Below, one piece after another: positions 43,228 through 51,510 of a stretch of 64,000 nucleotides of DNA. The position numbers and the translations under genes were made by a program. The notes under the pieces are model-generated. The model did no database searches. It worked only from the letters and a program-made list of their open reading frames with translations, and had not been told where the DNA came from. Origin of the DNA: Candidatus Aminicenantota bacterium (GTDB taxonomy: Bacteria; Acidobacteriota; Aminicenantia; Aminicenantales; Aminicenantaceae); NCBI GenBank assembly GCA_016927475.1, contig JAFGMO010000002.1, positions 120,969-184,968 of the forward strand. The letters run 5' to 3'. How positions within the stretch are numbered: the stretch's first letter is position 1; every line of letters starts with the position of its first letter.

Positions 43228-43352
43228 TAGGGTGCCCGCGAAGTAATTTCTGCTTGACTAAGGGAATTGGAGTTTGACGACACGTAAAAAAGTCAATAAA
43301 GGGAGTATTCTCCTCCAGTTGTAAGCAAAAGATGATCTTGAAGGGCACCCTA
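43228..43352. repeat. 10-bp inverted repeat in a gene-free gap
   Basis: TAGGGTGCCC (43228-43237) is perfectly complementary to GGGCACCCTA (43343-43352), with a T-run just after the right arm. It lies between the convergent C13-like and AlkD-like genes. It could be the outer stem of a terminator-like or MITE-like element. No ORF is present. Confidence 0.4.
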
Positions 43353-43473
43353 CCCTTTTTTCGAAGAGGTGGATGCTGCTTGAATAAATGGGACCGGGAT
43401 AAAAACACATTTACTCACTATGTCCATACCCGGCGAATAAAAAACAGCCCTGGAAGTAATATCATTAGTTTTA

Positions 43474-44199
43474 TTATTTCTTGGATCTCCTGAATCTGCT
43501 TTTATTTTCTTTGTCCATTTTCTCGGTGGCGTATTGGATAATCGTTCTGCCGCAGGTATCTTTCCATTTCAATAGAAATTTTTCTGTTTCTTCGGGATAC
43601 ATCTTCCAAGCCTCTCTCAAAAACCATCCCAAACCCTTTTGCACAAAAATTTCACTGTCGGCCATAAGGGATTCAATAATAGAAAACATTTTTTTAAGGG
43701 GAGCACCCGGCTTAAGCGTTTCAATCAACGTTACCGGAACGGCGCGCCTTTTCCACTTTGAAGGAGATCCGGTCCAGTCTGTGAGAACCTCGATATCCAG
43801 TAAACCTTTTGTGAAAAAATGGGACAAAGCCTTTCCGGCGAGGACATCCGTATGGGCCCAATTCCTGATTCCACTTTCCAGCCATCCTCCCAGTTTATCG
43901 AATGTTCCGGAAAGGAAACGATCCGTAAGGGAGTAAATAAAGCTGACGGCGAAATTTCCTTCTTCGTACTTACCCGATGATAAAAGTTTTTCTCCCAATA
44001 ACACGTAGTCATCCAGGGAAAGTTCTTTGTTCCAATCCTCTAGCCATTTTTTCCGCTGAGATTCTGATTTTTTTGGATCGACACCATATGCATCATACCC
44101 TTCTGTAAAATAGCGGGCGTACTTTTTTTCGATCTTCGGGTCGGCGTTTTCCTCACAAAATTTTCTGACCTCAAGAAACTTTTCGTCAATTTTTTTCAT
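43474..44199 (-). CDS. DNA alkylation repair protein, AlkD-like
   Basis: 241 residues, all-helical HEAT-like, the usual size for AlkD glycosylases that remove alkylated purines. Recognisable parts are YFTEGYDAYGVDPKKSES, ALSHFFTKGLLDIEVLTDWT, SPSKWKRRAVPVTLIETLK, VQKGLGWFLREAWKMYPEET and RTIIQYATEKMDKENK. The Trp/Asp positions of the lesion-binding cleft are plausible but I could not align them. It is a single gene, convergent with the C13-like peptidase. Confidence 0.85.
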   Translation of the reverse strand: MKKIDEKFLEVRKFCEENADPKIEKKYARYFTEGYDAYGVDPKKSESQRKKWLEDWNKELSLDDYVLLGEKLLSSGKYEEGNFAVSFIYSLTDRFLSGTFDKLGGWLESGIRNWAHTDVLAGKALSHFFTKGLLDIEVLTDWTGSPSKWKRRAVPVTLIETLKPGAPLKKMFSIIESLMADSEIFVQKGLGWFLREAWKMYPEETEKFLLKWKDTCGRTIIQYATEKMDKENKSRFRRSKK

Positions 44200-44453
44200 G
44201 GTCTATCTCTCTTCACGAAAAAATATACACAAAATGGCCCAAAAATAATTGTAAAAATAAGACATTTAACATCTCAAGACATTCCTATCATATGGAAAAT
44301 GAAAGTGTCAAGGAAGAGGACTTTTGATTAAATTGGGGACATATTTAGGGTACGCACATCGGCTGGCATCATTATTACATTTCTATTAAAATAAAAATGC
44401 CGTAGGAGGAAACATTTGGCTGATACCGCCATAAAGGAAACGGCAAAAACATT

Positions 44454-44525
44454 ATGGATGTTATCCATCATATAGTCGAAGCGGCCTTTTGGTTGTTTGA
44501 TAAAAGGAATAAATATTTTGTTTAA
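44454..44525 (+). other. Possible small ORF in the 44200-44517 gap, with an upstream frameshift
   Basis: ATG at 44454 opens a 23-residue peptide (MDVIHHIVEAAFWLFDKRNK...) overlapping the next gene's start by 8 nt. Just upstream, an AGGAGG site (44404-44409) with TTG at 44416 opens LADTAIKETAK in another frame. One extra A in the A5 run at 44445-44449 would join them into a ~36-residue protein. This may be a decayed small gene or a frameshifted one. The rest of the 318-bp gap shows nothing else. Confidence 0.3.
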
Positions 44526-45165
44526 AAACAGGAAAGACGCAGGAAACAACCTGGCTTTTGCCCTTGATTTTTACAAGGGGAAAAATGTGCTGGTCCTCGC
44601 TATTCCCCGGGGAGGAGTGGAAGTCGGTTATCAGGTAGCCAAACATTTAGGAACCGATTTTTCGATCCTCATCTCCAGGAAACTCCCTTATCCCGATAAT
44701 CCTGAAGCGGGATTCGGGGCCGTGGCTGAAGACGGGAGTACCATTCTTCTTGAAGATGCCTCGCTATGGATACCTGATGAAGAAATCAAGGAAATTATCT
44801 CGCATCAAATTCATGAAATCAGGAGAAGAATTAAAGTCCTCCGCAAGGGAAAACCTTTGCCCGAAATCACCGGAAGAACGGTCATTCTGGTGGACGACGG
44901 CCTGGCCATGGGGTCAACCATGAGGGCGGCCATCGAGCTGTGCCGGAAGAAAAAAGCCAAAAAAATCGTCGTTGCTGTCCCTGTCGCGGGTGGACGTATC
45001 GCCCGGGAGTTAGACAAGATAGTCGATGAGACGGTCATCCTGGAAGTGCCCAGGTTTTTTCAGGCAGTAGCCCAGGTTTATTTAAACTGGTATGATGTCT
45101 CTGACGAGAAAGTGCTCAATATCCTGGAAAAGTGGGAAAAACAACAACATCATTCAAAAGGATAA
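44518..45165 (+). CDS. Phosphoribosyltransferase-domain protein
   Basis: 215 residues from TTG 44518, which follows an AAAGGA site at a good distance and gives the family's N-terminus (FKNRKDAGNNLAFALDFYKG). A TTG 21 nt earlier is the alternative. It has LAIPRGGVEVGYQVAKHL, SRKLPYPDNPEAGFGAVAED and the PRPP-binding loop VILVDDGLAMGSTMRAAIEL. This family resembles the ComF/xanthine-type PRTases that are often stress-linked; the base substrate is unknown. Confidence 0.88.
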   Translation: MFKNRKDAGNNLAFALDFYKGKNVLVLAIPRGGVEVGYQVAKHLGTDFSILISRKLPYPDNPEAGFGAVAEDGSTILLEDASLWIPDEEIKEIISHQIHEIRRRIKVLRKGKPLPEITGRTVILVDDGLAMGSTMRAAIELCRKKKAKKIVVAVPVAGGRIARELDKIVDETVILEVPRFFQAVAQVYLNWYDVSDEKVLNILEKWEKQQHHSKG

Positions 45166-45221
45166 TAAATGAAGAACGTTTTAGAGGAACTTTAAAAGAA
45201 TTAAGATGAAAGGAAGGTAAA

Positions 45222-45380
45222 ATGGAAAAATGGGAATGCCAGGTATGCGGGTATATTTATGAAGAAGAAGAAGGCGACCCGGATAACGGTGTTCAACCCG
45301 GGACGAAATTTGAAGATTTGCCCGATGACTGGGTTTGTCCCGTATGCGGCGCCGAGAAGGATCAATTCAAAAAATTATGA
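45222..45380 (+). CDS. Rubredoxin
   Basis: 52 residues, the classic length. Two CX2C metal knuckles (CQVCGYIY and [11 protein letters not shown]) hold one iron, with the conserved [20 protein letters not shown] between them. A small cytoplasmic electron carrier. It sits 28 nt before superoxide reductase, which it probably reduces. AAGGAAGG precedes ATG 45222. Confidence 0.97.
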   Translation: MEKWECQVCGYIYEEEEGDPDNGVQPGTKFEDLPDDWVCPVCGAEKDQFKKL

Positions 45381-45408
45381 ATAAAACGAGGTGATATGGA
45401 GGTAAACC

Positions 45409-45804
45409 ATGAGCACACTTAAAGATCATTTTCAATCCGCTGACTGGAAAAAGGAAAAACATGTACCGGTTATCGAAGTCACGGATAAAGTGAAAAAAGG
45501 AGAATTTTTTGATGTCAAAGTCACCCTAGGAAAAGAGGTGGCCCATCCCAACAAAACCGAACACCACATCCGGTGGATCGACGTCTACTTTTTTCCTCAA
45601 GGAGGGAAATTTCCTTATCATATAGGAAAAGCGGAGTTCAACGCCCATGGGGAATCCACCGAAGGCCCGGACACAAGCACCGTCTACACCCACCACCAGG
45701 TCGTACTCAGCTTTAAAACCGATCATCCCGGCACCATATACGCCGCCAGCTACTGCAACATTCACGGACTGTGGGAAAATTCCAAAGATATCGACGTTTT
45801 ATAG
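45409..45804 (+). CDS. Superoxide reductase (neelaredoxin-type, class II)
   Basis: 131 residues. The iron site is clear: His18 in EKHVPVIE, His46 in AHP, His52/53 in EHHIRWIDVY, Cys116 and His119 in YCNIHGLW. The N-terminal desulforedoxin domain of class I enzymes is absent. It reduces superoxide to peroxide without making oxygen, typical of anaerobes, taking electrons from the rubredoxin encoded just upstream. Confidence 0.95.
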   Translation: MSTLKDHFQSADWKKEKHVPVIEVTDKVKKGEFFDVKVTLGKEVAHPNKTEHHIRWIDVYFFPQGGKFPYHIGKAEFNAHGESTEGPDTSTVYTHHQVVLSFKTDHPGTIYAASYCNIHGLWENSKDIDVL

Positions 45805-45836
45805 CCGATTGTCCTTGACGGTTTGGCTAAATCAAA

Positions 45837-46298
45837 TTACAGGATATCGATCATATCCTGGATCAGGGATTTTGTGGGATTTTCCACGATCCTCCCAATT
45901 TCTTGGCCGTCCCGGTAAAAGATAAAAGTTGGCACATGGGTGATCTTTAGCTCCTCTACAAAATATTTTACGTCCCTATCGGCTTTCCGTTCACAGGTAA
46001 AATAGTTGACCTCAACCCGGGAATCGTTAAGCGTATCCATAATTTTGATAAATTTGGGGAGATTTTCCTTGGAATCACGGCACCAGAGACCCAAATAGAC
46101 ATCAATTTTAAGAGTTTCGCCGATCTTTGTTTTTAATGTAGCAAGGAGCTCCTCATCGACCTGGTAATTCAAATGGTTTTCTTCCCATTCCGGCCCCGCG
46201 CTTAGGATCGCTTCCCGGTTGATTCTCTCCTCCGCCGAAAGAACAGTCCCACCAATGATGACAACAACAAGAATGGCATAAACGAATTTTTTGGTCAT
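45837..46298 (-). CDS. Secreted thioredoxin-fold protein with a single active-site Cys
   Basis: 153 residues from ATG 46298 with GGAGG nearby; a TTG four codons earlier is less likely. After a signal peptide (FVYAILVVVIIGGTVLSA) is a thioredoxin-like domain (IDVYLGLWCRDSKENLPKFI; THVPTFIFYRDGQEIGRIVE). The usual CXXC is WCRDS, so only one Cys remains. That is seen in a subgroup of thioredoxin-family proteins and argues against ordinary disulfide reduction. It is convergent with the superoxide reductase. Confidence 0.85.
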   Translation of the reverse strand: MTKKFVYAILVVVIIGGTVLSAEERINREAILSAGPEWEENHLNYQVDEELLATLKTKIGETLKIDVYLGLWCRDSKENLPKFIKIMDTLNDSRVEVNYFTCERKADRDVKYFVEELKITHVPTFIFYRDGQEIGRIVENPTKSLIQDMIDIL

Positions 46299-46339
46299 AC
46301 TTACCTCCAATATTTTTTATCTATCGCCAATGATACAGG

Positions 46340-47842
46340 TTAGCAATTATCAAAAACACGTCGATATGTAAAGTTGGATTTTCCTTTCCACCATTCCAAC
46401 CATTTGTTAAAATCCAGTCCAAAATCCAGCTTGGTAATATTTTTCAATGCCAAAAGAGCTTGTTCACGAAGTTGAAGTTCCTTTCTTTTTAAAAGATAAA
46501 TCAAAGGTTCGACTGCTGAGCTGTCCTTAATTTTTCCTAAAGCATCGGCAGCATTAGATACGACAGTATTATTGTCATCCTTTAAAGTTACAATGAGCGC
46601 TTTTACGGCGAGCGGGTCTCCAGTTTTCCCAAGTGAAGAGGCGGCATCCCAGCGGACAGTAGCATCTTCATGGCTCAAAAAACCGATAAGAAGTTTTGTC
46701 GCTCTTTTATCACCCAAATCACCAAGTATCCTTATACCGCAGGTCAAAACATTAAGGGCAATCTCCTTTTTTAACATCTTGATAATCGGTGTTACCCATT
46801 GCTGATTGTTCCTGCTTCCTAGTGCACATAAGGCAGCATATCGAGTTTCAGGATTGATATCCTCGAGCGCTCCGGTCAAAACATCCCATGCTCTCCTATC
46901 CGCTGTTTCAGCAAGCGCCTGGGCTGCCATCATTTTGACCTCAAAATTCACGTCATGCACGAGCACTGTGAGCCGTTCTATCCGATCTTCAGGCAGGTTA
47001 CTTTTTTTTCTAAAGAATACAAAATCCTTCTCTAAATTCTTTTTGTGAATCCACCCTTTTTTTGTATTATCATCAACCAGAACCCAATCTTTTTCCTTCT
47101 CAATAATATGAACCTTCGAATTTTCAGGGAGCGTATCGATCATTTCCTTTCCGGGATTCTTATGAATTTGGGCGGAATTTTTTATTCTTCGTGCGGCAAG
47201 GTTTATGGTGAATATTTTTTCAGGCGAATCCCCAATGCACCTGTATTCCGGATGGTCAACCCAAGAATCATCCCGGTGATTCTTAATATCACACAATTTG
47301 TCACCGTTAAGTTGGAACAAGGCACCCGCTCTGGGACCATCACAACAGGTGTGACAATACAGGATAAAATATGGAAGGCGGTGATGTACCTGGACATAAA
47401 GATAATTCCCTTTTATAACGTTTTGATTTAAGACATATCCTTCAGCATCCAACACCGTAGCTGTTGCCTCGCACTTCCAGGGATTCTCCGCCGCATGGAC
47501 CCATTGAGTACAAGAATAGGAAAGCAATATCGCCATTTTATGGTCTTTCGAAACGGCGACCTTCTGGCCTTCCAATCTGTTTTTGGCGGATGGATTAAAA
47601 CCCAATTCTTTATTGATATGGGGTTCTTTCGTTTCGTCGTACTTTATTTCCTTTTCCCATTGAACAATTTTTTCAAAACGCTCCCTGTTCTTTTTAGGAT
47701 GTTGAGAATCTAACAAGAAAATAACAGTATTCCCTTCGACAACAATCTCGGCCATTGCGGTGTGTAAAAACACAAAAAAGATTATCAATATAACCAAATG
47801 CAGCTTGGCTGACTTAAGTTGTTGATAATAAGACATTATCAT
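46340..47842 (-). CDS. Secreted protein with SH3-like domain and HEAT repeats
   Basis: 500 residues from ATG 47842, which has GAGG 5 nt upstream; a GTG five codons earlier is the alternative. A signal peptide (LVILIIFFVFLHTAMA) precedes an unrecognised ~200-residue domain. A bacterial SH3-like segment (VHIIEKEKDWVLVDDNTKKG) follows, then five or six HEAT/PBS-lyase repeats from about residue 280 (AAQALAETADRRAWDVLTGA; AASSLGKTGDPLAVKALIVT; AADALGKIKDSSAVEPLIYL). A protein-binding role outside the cytoplasm is likely. Its ribosome site, start codon and first ~14 codons lie inside the left end of the transposable element at 47802-48893. Confidence 0.82.
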   Translation of the reverse strand: MIMSYYQQLKSAKLHLVILIIFFVFLHTAMAEIVVEGNTVIFLLDSQHPKKNRERFEKIVQWEKEIKYDETKEPHINKELGFNPSAKNRLEGQKVAVSKDHKMAILLSYSCTQWVHAAENPWKCEATATVLDAEGYVLNQNVIKGNYLYVQVHHRLPYFILYCHTCCDGPRAGALFQLNGDKLCDIKNHRDDSWVDHPEYRCIGDSPEKIFTINLAARRIKNSAQIHKNPGKEMIDTLPENSKVHIIEKEKDWVLVDDNTKKGWIHKKNLEKDFVFFRKKSNLPEDRIERLTVLVHDVNFEVKMMAAQALAETADRRAWDVLTGALEDINPETRYAALCALGSRNNQQWVTPIIKMLKKEIALNVLTCGIRILGDLGDKRATKLLIGFLSHEDATVRWDAASSLGKTGDPLAVKALIVTLKDDNNTVVSNAADALGKIKDSSAVEPLIYLLKRKELQLREQALLALKNITKLDFGLDFNKWLEWWKGKSNFTYRRVFDNC

Positions 47843-48893
47843 TTTCACCTCAGGCACATAATTTTCTTAAAATCAAATTTCGGCCCCTTTTTTTGAGTTT
47901 AAGGAAATCCTTTCTATTAATCAAATAACCAGAGTGGAATAACCATTCTCTTTTGCCATCTCAATATATATTATTCTGTACATTCTTTGAAGACATTTCA
48001 ATACAAAGTCACTTTTAAGTGAGAAATTGTCTATATAAAATACGTCCTTTAAGTATTAATACAATGGCAAGAGCGAAGATATATCATGCACCTGGTTTTG
48101 TTTGGCATATATCCCATCGCTGCCATAACAAAGAATTTCTTCTAAAATTTATTCAAGACAGGAAAAATTGGATATTGTGGTTATTCAAAGCCAAGAAAAA
48201 GTATGACCTGGTCATATTGGACTATATGGTTACCTCAAATCATATTCATCTTCTTGTTTATGATGACGGCCGGAGAGACGTTATTTCACGTTCCATGTTA
48301 CTTGTTGCCAGCCGCACGGCTATCAACTACAACAATAGGAAAAAAAGATCCGGAGCCTTCTGGGAAGACAACTACCATGCAACGGCTGTGGAAAATGATA
48401 AGCATTTTTTGGAGTGCCTTCTTTACATCGATTTGAACATGGTCAGAGCAGGAATAGTAAATCATCCGAAGGATTGGCCGATGAGTGGTTATAATGAAAT
48501 AATGGGTAACCAAAAAAAGCGCTATAGATTGATTAACAAAACAAAGCTAATGCAACTGTTAGGAATATCAAATTTTTCTCAATTACAACAAAACTATGAA
48601 TATTGGATAAAGGAGAAGCTAACTTCCAGACCGTTAAGACGGCAAGAAAAATGGACGGAAGCTCTTGCTGTCGGCAGCAAAAATTTTATTAAAAAATATC
48701 AAAAAACAATAGGAATAAAAGTTCACCACAAGATTTACAATGATGGTGAAGGAATGTTCAGTTTGAAATAATATGGAAGACCTTAATAAATCTTAAATTG
48801 AATTTATGGGCCCAAAAATCCATTCTAACGAAAATCTTCCAGAGAAAGGAAATAATATCTCTTTTATTTTCAACAGTGTAAGTCAGCCAAGCT
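47802..48893 (+). mobile_element. Y1/RAYT transposable element with 11-bp inverted ends
   Basis: Bounded by AGCTTGGCTGA (47802-47812) and TCAGCCAAGCT (48883-48893), enclosing one transposase gene. The shorter element at 32652-32927 has the same ends and related sequence just inside both. The left end overlaps the start of the HEAT-repeat gene. No target duplication is seen, as expected for HUH/Y1 transposition. RAYT elements usually carry palindromic ends rather than long inverted repeats, so the exact boundaries are inferred from the comparison. Confidence 0.75.
48064..48771 (+). CDS. Y1/IS200-like (REP-associated, RAYT-type) transposase
   Basis: 235 residues from ATG 48064, giving the family-like start MARAKIYHAPGFVWHISHRC; an in-frame start 15 codons earlier exists. 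The HUH motif is NHIHLLVYDD. Other hallmarks are RSGAFWEDNYHATAVENDKH and LLYIDLNMVRAGIVNHPKDW, where the Tyr is the likely nucleophile. These enzymes cut and join single-stranded DNA at hairpin-like ends. The ORF appears intact, so it could mobilise both itself and the 32652-32927 relative. Confidence 0.9.
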   Translation: MARAKIYHAPGFVWHISHRCHNKEFLLKFIQDRKNWILWLFKAKKKYDLVILDYMVTSNHIHLLVYDDGRRDVISRSMLLVASRTAINYNNRKKRSGAFWEDNYHATAVENDKHFLECLLYIDLNMVRAGIVNHPKDWPMSGYNEIMGNQKKRYRLINKTKLMQLLGISNFSQLQQNYEYWIKEKLTSRPLRRQEKWTEALAVGSKNFIKKYQKTIGIKVHHKIYNDGEGMFSLK

Positions 48894-48957
48894 AGGATAA
48901 GTTGACATTATGATTTCCATACGGTAGAAAATAGAAAGGTACATCCTACTTGGAATT

Positions 48958-49965
48958 ATGGTCTTAAGAAAATTAATTTTTTCAGCAATATTCATTCTAT
49001 TTTCGATTTTATTTTTTTTCTCATCCCAAGGAGAGCCGCATACCATGCGATCTAACAAAATAAATCTTCCAGAAACGTTAAACGGCTGGCGTTTGGACGC
49101 CCCCCCCAGGCGGATCGATAAAACAAATATATTCGATTATATGGATGGTGCGGGAGAGCTCTATCTGAGCTACGAATTTGATCATTTGCTGGTCTATGAA
49201 TACAAAACAGAAAGCGACAATGACATCCTGGTGGAGCTGTACCAAATGAAAGATTCTCAGGATGCTTTTGGTTTGTTATCGCTGGATTGGGGAGGCGAAC
49301 CGGTGGATCTGAACCACCTGCGGTCAGAAATGCCCGAAAATTCCGCTTCCCCTCAAATTATCCCAAAGAGCAGAGCATTGTACGGCAAAGGATTGCTCAG
49401 GATTTGGTCGGATGATTTATACATCCGGATCATGGCATTCAAGGATACACCCGGCGTCAAAGAAGTAATCCTCAAACTGGGAAAAATCATCACAGTCAAC
49501 CGCAGCAACCCGTCTCCTCCGGAAATGTTACAGGTCATCAAACCTAGTGCAGACTCTTCCTGGAGCTTGCGGAAAGACAGAACTGCTTATTTTTATTCCC
49601 ATCTGGTTTTGAATTCATTGTTTTACATCAGCCATGAAAATATTTTAAACCTGAGTCACTCCACAGAAGCCGTTTTTGTTACCTATTATAAAAAAAATAA
49701 AGACGGAGCGCGGCAATCCCCCAAACTTTTGGTTATCAAATATCCGGAAGCGGAACAGGCGGCCGTATCTCTAAAAGATTTTATCAAAACCTATCTTCCG
49801 GACCAGGGCAGAGAAATGAAGCAGGATCCCAATAAGGAAATTCAGCAATTTTTCCAAATTGAGGATGGCTGGATGGGATTCAAGCTGTTTGACCGGACCC
49901 TTTCCCTGGTATTTGAATGTCCTGATTCCAACTCAGCTCAGGAAATTTTAAGTCAAGTTCAATAA
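48958..49965 (+). CDS. Secreted DUF6599-like protein (second copy)
   Basis: 335 residues with a signal peptide (KLIFSAIFILFSILFFFSS). The block IFDYMDGAGELYLSYEFDHL, VELYQMKDSQDAFGLLS and GKGLLRIWSDDLYIRIMA aligns with the first copy at 13061-13960, as does the C-terminal KYPEAEQAAVSLKDFIKTYL region. It begins 65 nt after the transposon end and 38 nt before its DUF362 partner. Function is unknown. Confidence 0.7.
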   Translation: MVLRKLIFSAIFILFSILFFFSSQGEPHTMRSNKINLPETLNGWRLDAPPRRIDKTNIFDYMDGAGELYLSYEFDHLLVYEYKTESDNDILVELYQMKDSQDAFGLLSLDWGGEPVDLNHLRSEMPENSASPQIIPKSRALYGKGLLRIWSDDLYIRIMAFKDTPGVKEVILKLGKIITVNRSNPSPPEMLQVIKPSADSSWSLRKDRTAYFYSHLVLNSLFYISHENILNLSHSTEAVFVTYYKKNKDGARQSPKLLVIKYPEAEQAAVSLKDFIKTYLPDQGREMKQDPNKEIQQFFQIEDGWMGFKLFDRTLSLVFECPDSNSAQEILSQVQ

Positions 49966-50003
49966 CAATAATTTCTGACCATATGCTATAGAAGGAGGAT
50001 AAC

Positions 50004-50891
50004 ATGAAAAAAAGAACGCCTGTGGTCACTCGGAGGGATTTCATTCGTGGAACCGTCGGGGCCACTCTCGGTGCAACCTTGCTGGGGCCAAAATGGCTCA
50101 AAGGCAAAGGACCGGGACAAGCAGAGGGCCGAAGTTCGGTTTTCATTGTCCGTGATCAACATGTTATGGATACATCCATGAATATCGATAAAAGCATATT
50201 GGAAAAAATGCTTGAACAAACATTGACTAAAGTCACCGGCAAAAACAACATAAAACAAGCCTGGCTCGGGCTGGTCAATCCCGAAGACGTCATCGGCCTG
50301 GTGCCAACTCCCCTTATGAATCCCACCCATGACGAACTGATTGAGGTGATAAAGGAAACTCTGGTTTCAGCCGGTATTCCTCCGGGAAATATTAGAGACG
50401 CCCAGGGGAAATCGGTGGACCTTGATCCTATCACCGCCCTGCTTTGCCTTCCCGGGCTTAAAGCCCACTGGCTGACCGGTATCGGGACAACGATAAAAAA
50501 TTACATCCTTTATTCCGGTGCTCCACGAAACTACCATCACCAGGATAGTGCTAAACTGGGTGAAATCTGGAATTTTCCTCAGGTCAAAGGCAAAACCAGA
50601 CTGATTCTGGTGGATGCGCTTCATCCGGTGTGCGATAAAGGCCCCCAGGTGGATCCACGCTACAGGTGGGCCTATAACGGATTGATCGCCGGGACCGACC
50701 CGGTAGCCGTGGATACGGTGTGTCTTAAGATCATCATGGCTCAAAGAAAAAAACTGAGAGGAGAACCGTGGCCGCTTTCACCTCCTCCGATCTGTGTTGA
50801 AGCAGCTGATAAGGTTTATAAACTGGGGACGAGCAATCTCAAAAATATTGATATCCACACCATTGGCTGGGACCAGGATTTGTTGATTTAG
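50004..50891 (+). CDS. Tat-signal DUF362-like protein (second copy)
   Basis: 295 residues. A twin-arginine signal (VTRRDFIRGTVGATLGATLL) predicts Tat export. The body matches the first copy (14064-14936) in VNPEDVIGLVPTPLM, GTTIKNYILYSG, GKTRLILVDALHPV and GLIAGTDPVAVDTVCLKIIM. No ferredoxin-type Cys cluster is present. A GGAGG ribosome site precedes ATG. Confidence 0.75.
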   Translation: MKKRTPVVTRRDFIRGTVGATLGATLLGPKWLKGKGPGQAEGRSSVFIVRDQHVMDTSMNIDKSILEKMLEQTLTKVTGKNNIKQAWLGLVNPEDVIGLVPTPLMNPTHDELIEVIKETLVSAGIPPGNIRDAQGKSVDLDPITALLCLPGLKAHWLTGIGTTIKNYILYSGAPRNYHHQDSAKLGEIWNFPQVKGKTRLILVDALHPVCDKGPQVDPRYRWAYNGLIAGTDPVAVDTVCLKIIMAQRKKLRGEPWPLSPPPICVEAADKVYKLGTSNLKNIDIHTIGWDQDLLI

Positions 50892-50940
50892 GCCCTGTTT
50901 CCGTTCCATAAAAATCATTCATATATTTTAGGAGGCATTT

Positions 50941-51390
50941 GTGAGAAAAATTGTGTTTTTGTCCATCACCTTGTTTGTTGCGGTTTTGTTTTTGTCTGCA
51001 AAAGACACCGTGATATCGGGAGTACATTCCGGTGAGGTCAAGGTGGAAATGGACAATGTCAGAATCGTTGATGAAGCTCAAGTCAGAGGAAATATTTTTA
51101 TTGAGGAAGGAGACCTCTATATAGCCGTAGATGTCGATATAGTCGGTTCCGTTACCATAAAAAAGGGAAATATTTTCATCAAAGATACTGTTGACATTTC
51201 AGGCCCTATAACTGTTGAGAACGGAAATTTCACCATGGGCAACCATAACGACTTACATCAAAGCCTACATTGCAAAAACGGCGCGGTTAAAATGGGCTCT
51301 AATAATGATATTCAAGGGGATGTTTACGCCAAACAACTAACAAAAGGTCCGAATAATACAATCAAGGGAAAAATTTACGAAATAAAATAA
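50941..51390 (+). CDS. Small secreted beta-helix-like protein
   Basis: 149 residues from GTG 50941 with an AGGAGG site. A signal peptide (IVFLSITLFVAVLFLSA) is followed by short parallel repeats of the kind DxxxVxGxIxxxxGxxxIxxxxxI (VRGNIFIEEGDLYIAVDVDI, VGSVTIKKGNIFIKDTVDIS, GPITVENGNFTMGN). These suggest a small right-handed beta-helix, somewhat like bactofilin-type or polymer-forming proteins, but exported. It starts 49 nt after the DUF362 gene and is probably co-transcribed. Function is unknown. Confidence 0.65.
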   Translation: MRKIVFLSITLFVAVLFLSAKDTVISGVHSGEVKVEMDNVRIVDEAQVRGNIFIEEGDLYIAVDVDIVGSVTIKKGNIFIKDTVDISGPITVENGNFTMGNHNDLHQSLHCKNGAVKMGSNNDIQGDVYAKQLTKGPNNTIKGKIYEIK

Positions 51391-51458
51391 CCGGGACTGA
51401 GCTGTTTTTTCTGCTGATGCCGGTGCGTATACGGATAAGACTAATGTCGAATTGTAAA

Positions 51459-51472
51459 CCCGCCTTCGCGGG
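51459..51472. terminator. GC hairpin between convergent genes
   Basis: CCCGC-CTTC-GCGGG forms a stable 5-bp stem with a tetraloop, between the beta-helix-like gene and the convergent SH3/barrel gene. No long T-run follows on either strand, so termination is only a suggestion. Confidence 0.35.
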
Positions 51473-51510
51473 GAATCAAAATTACAGAGAAAATTAAAGC
51501 ATATTTTTAT

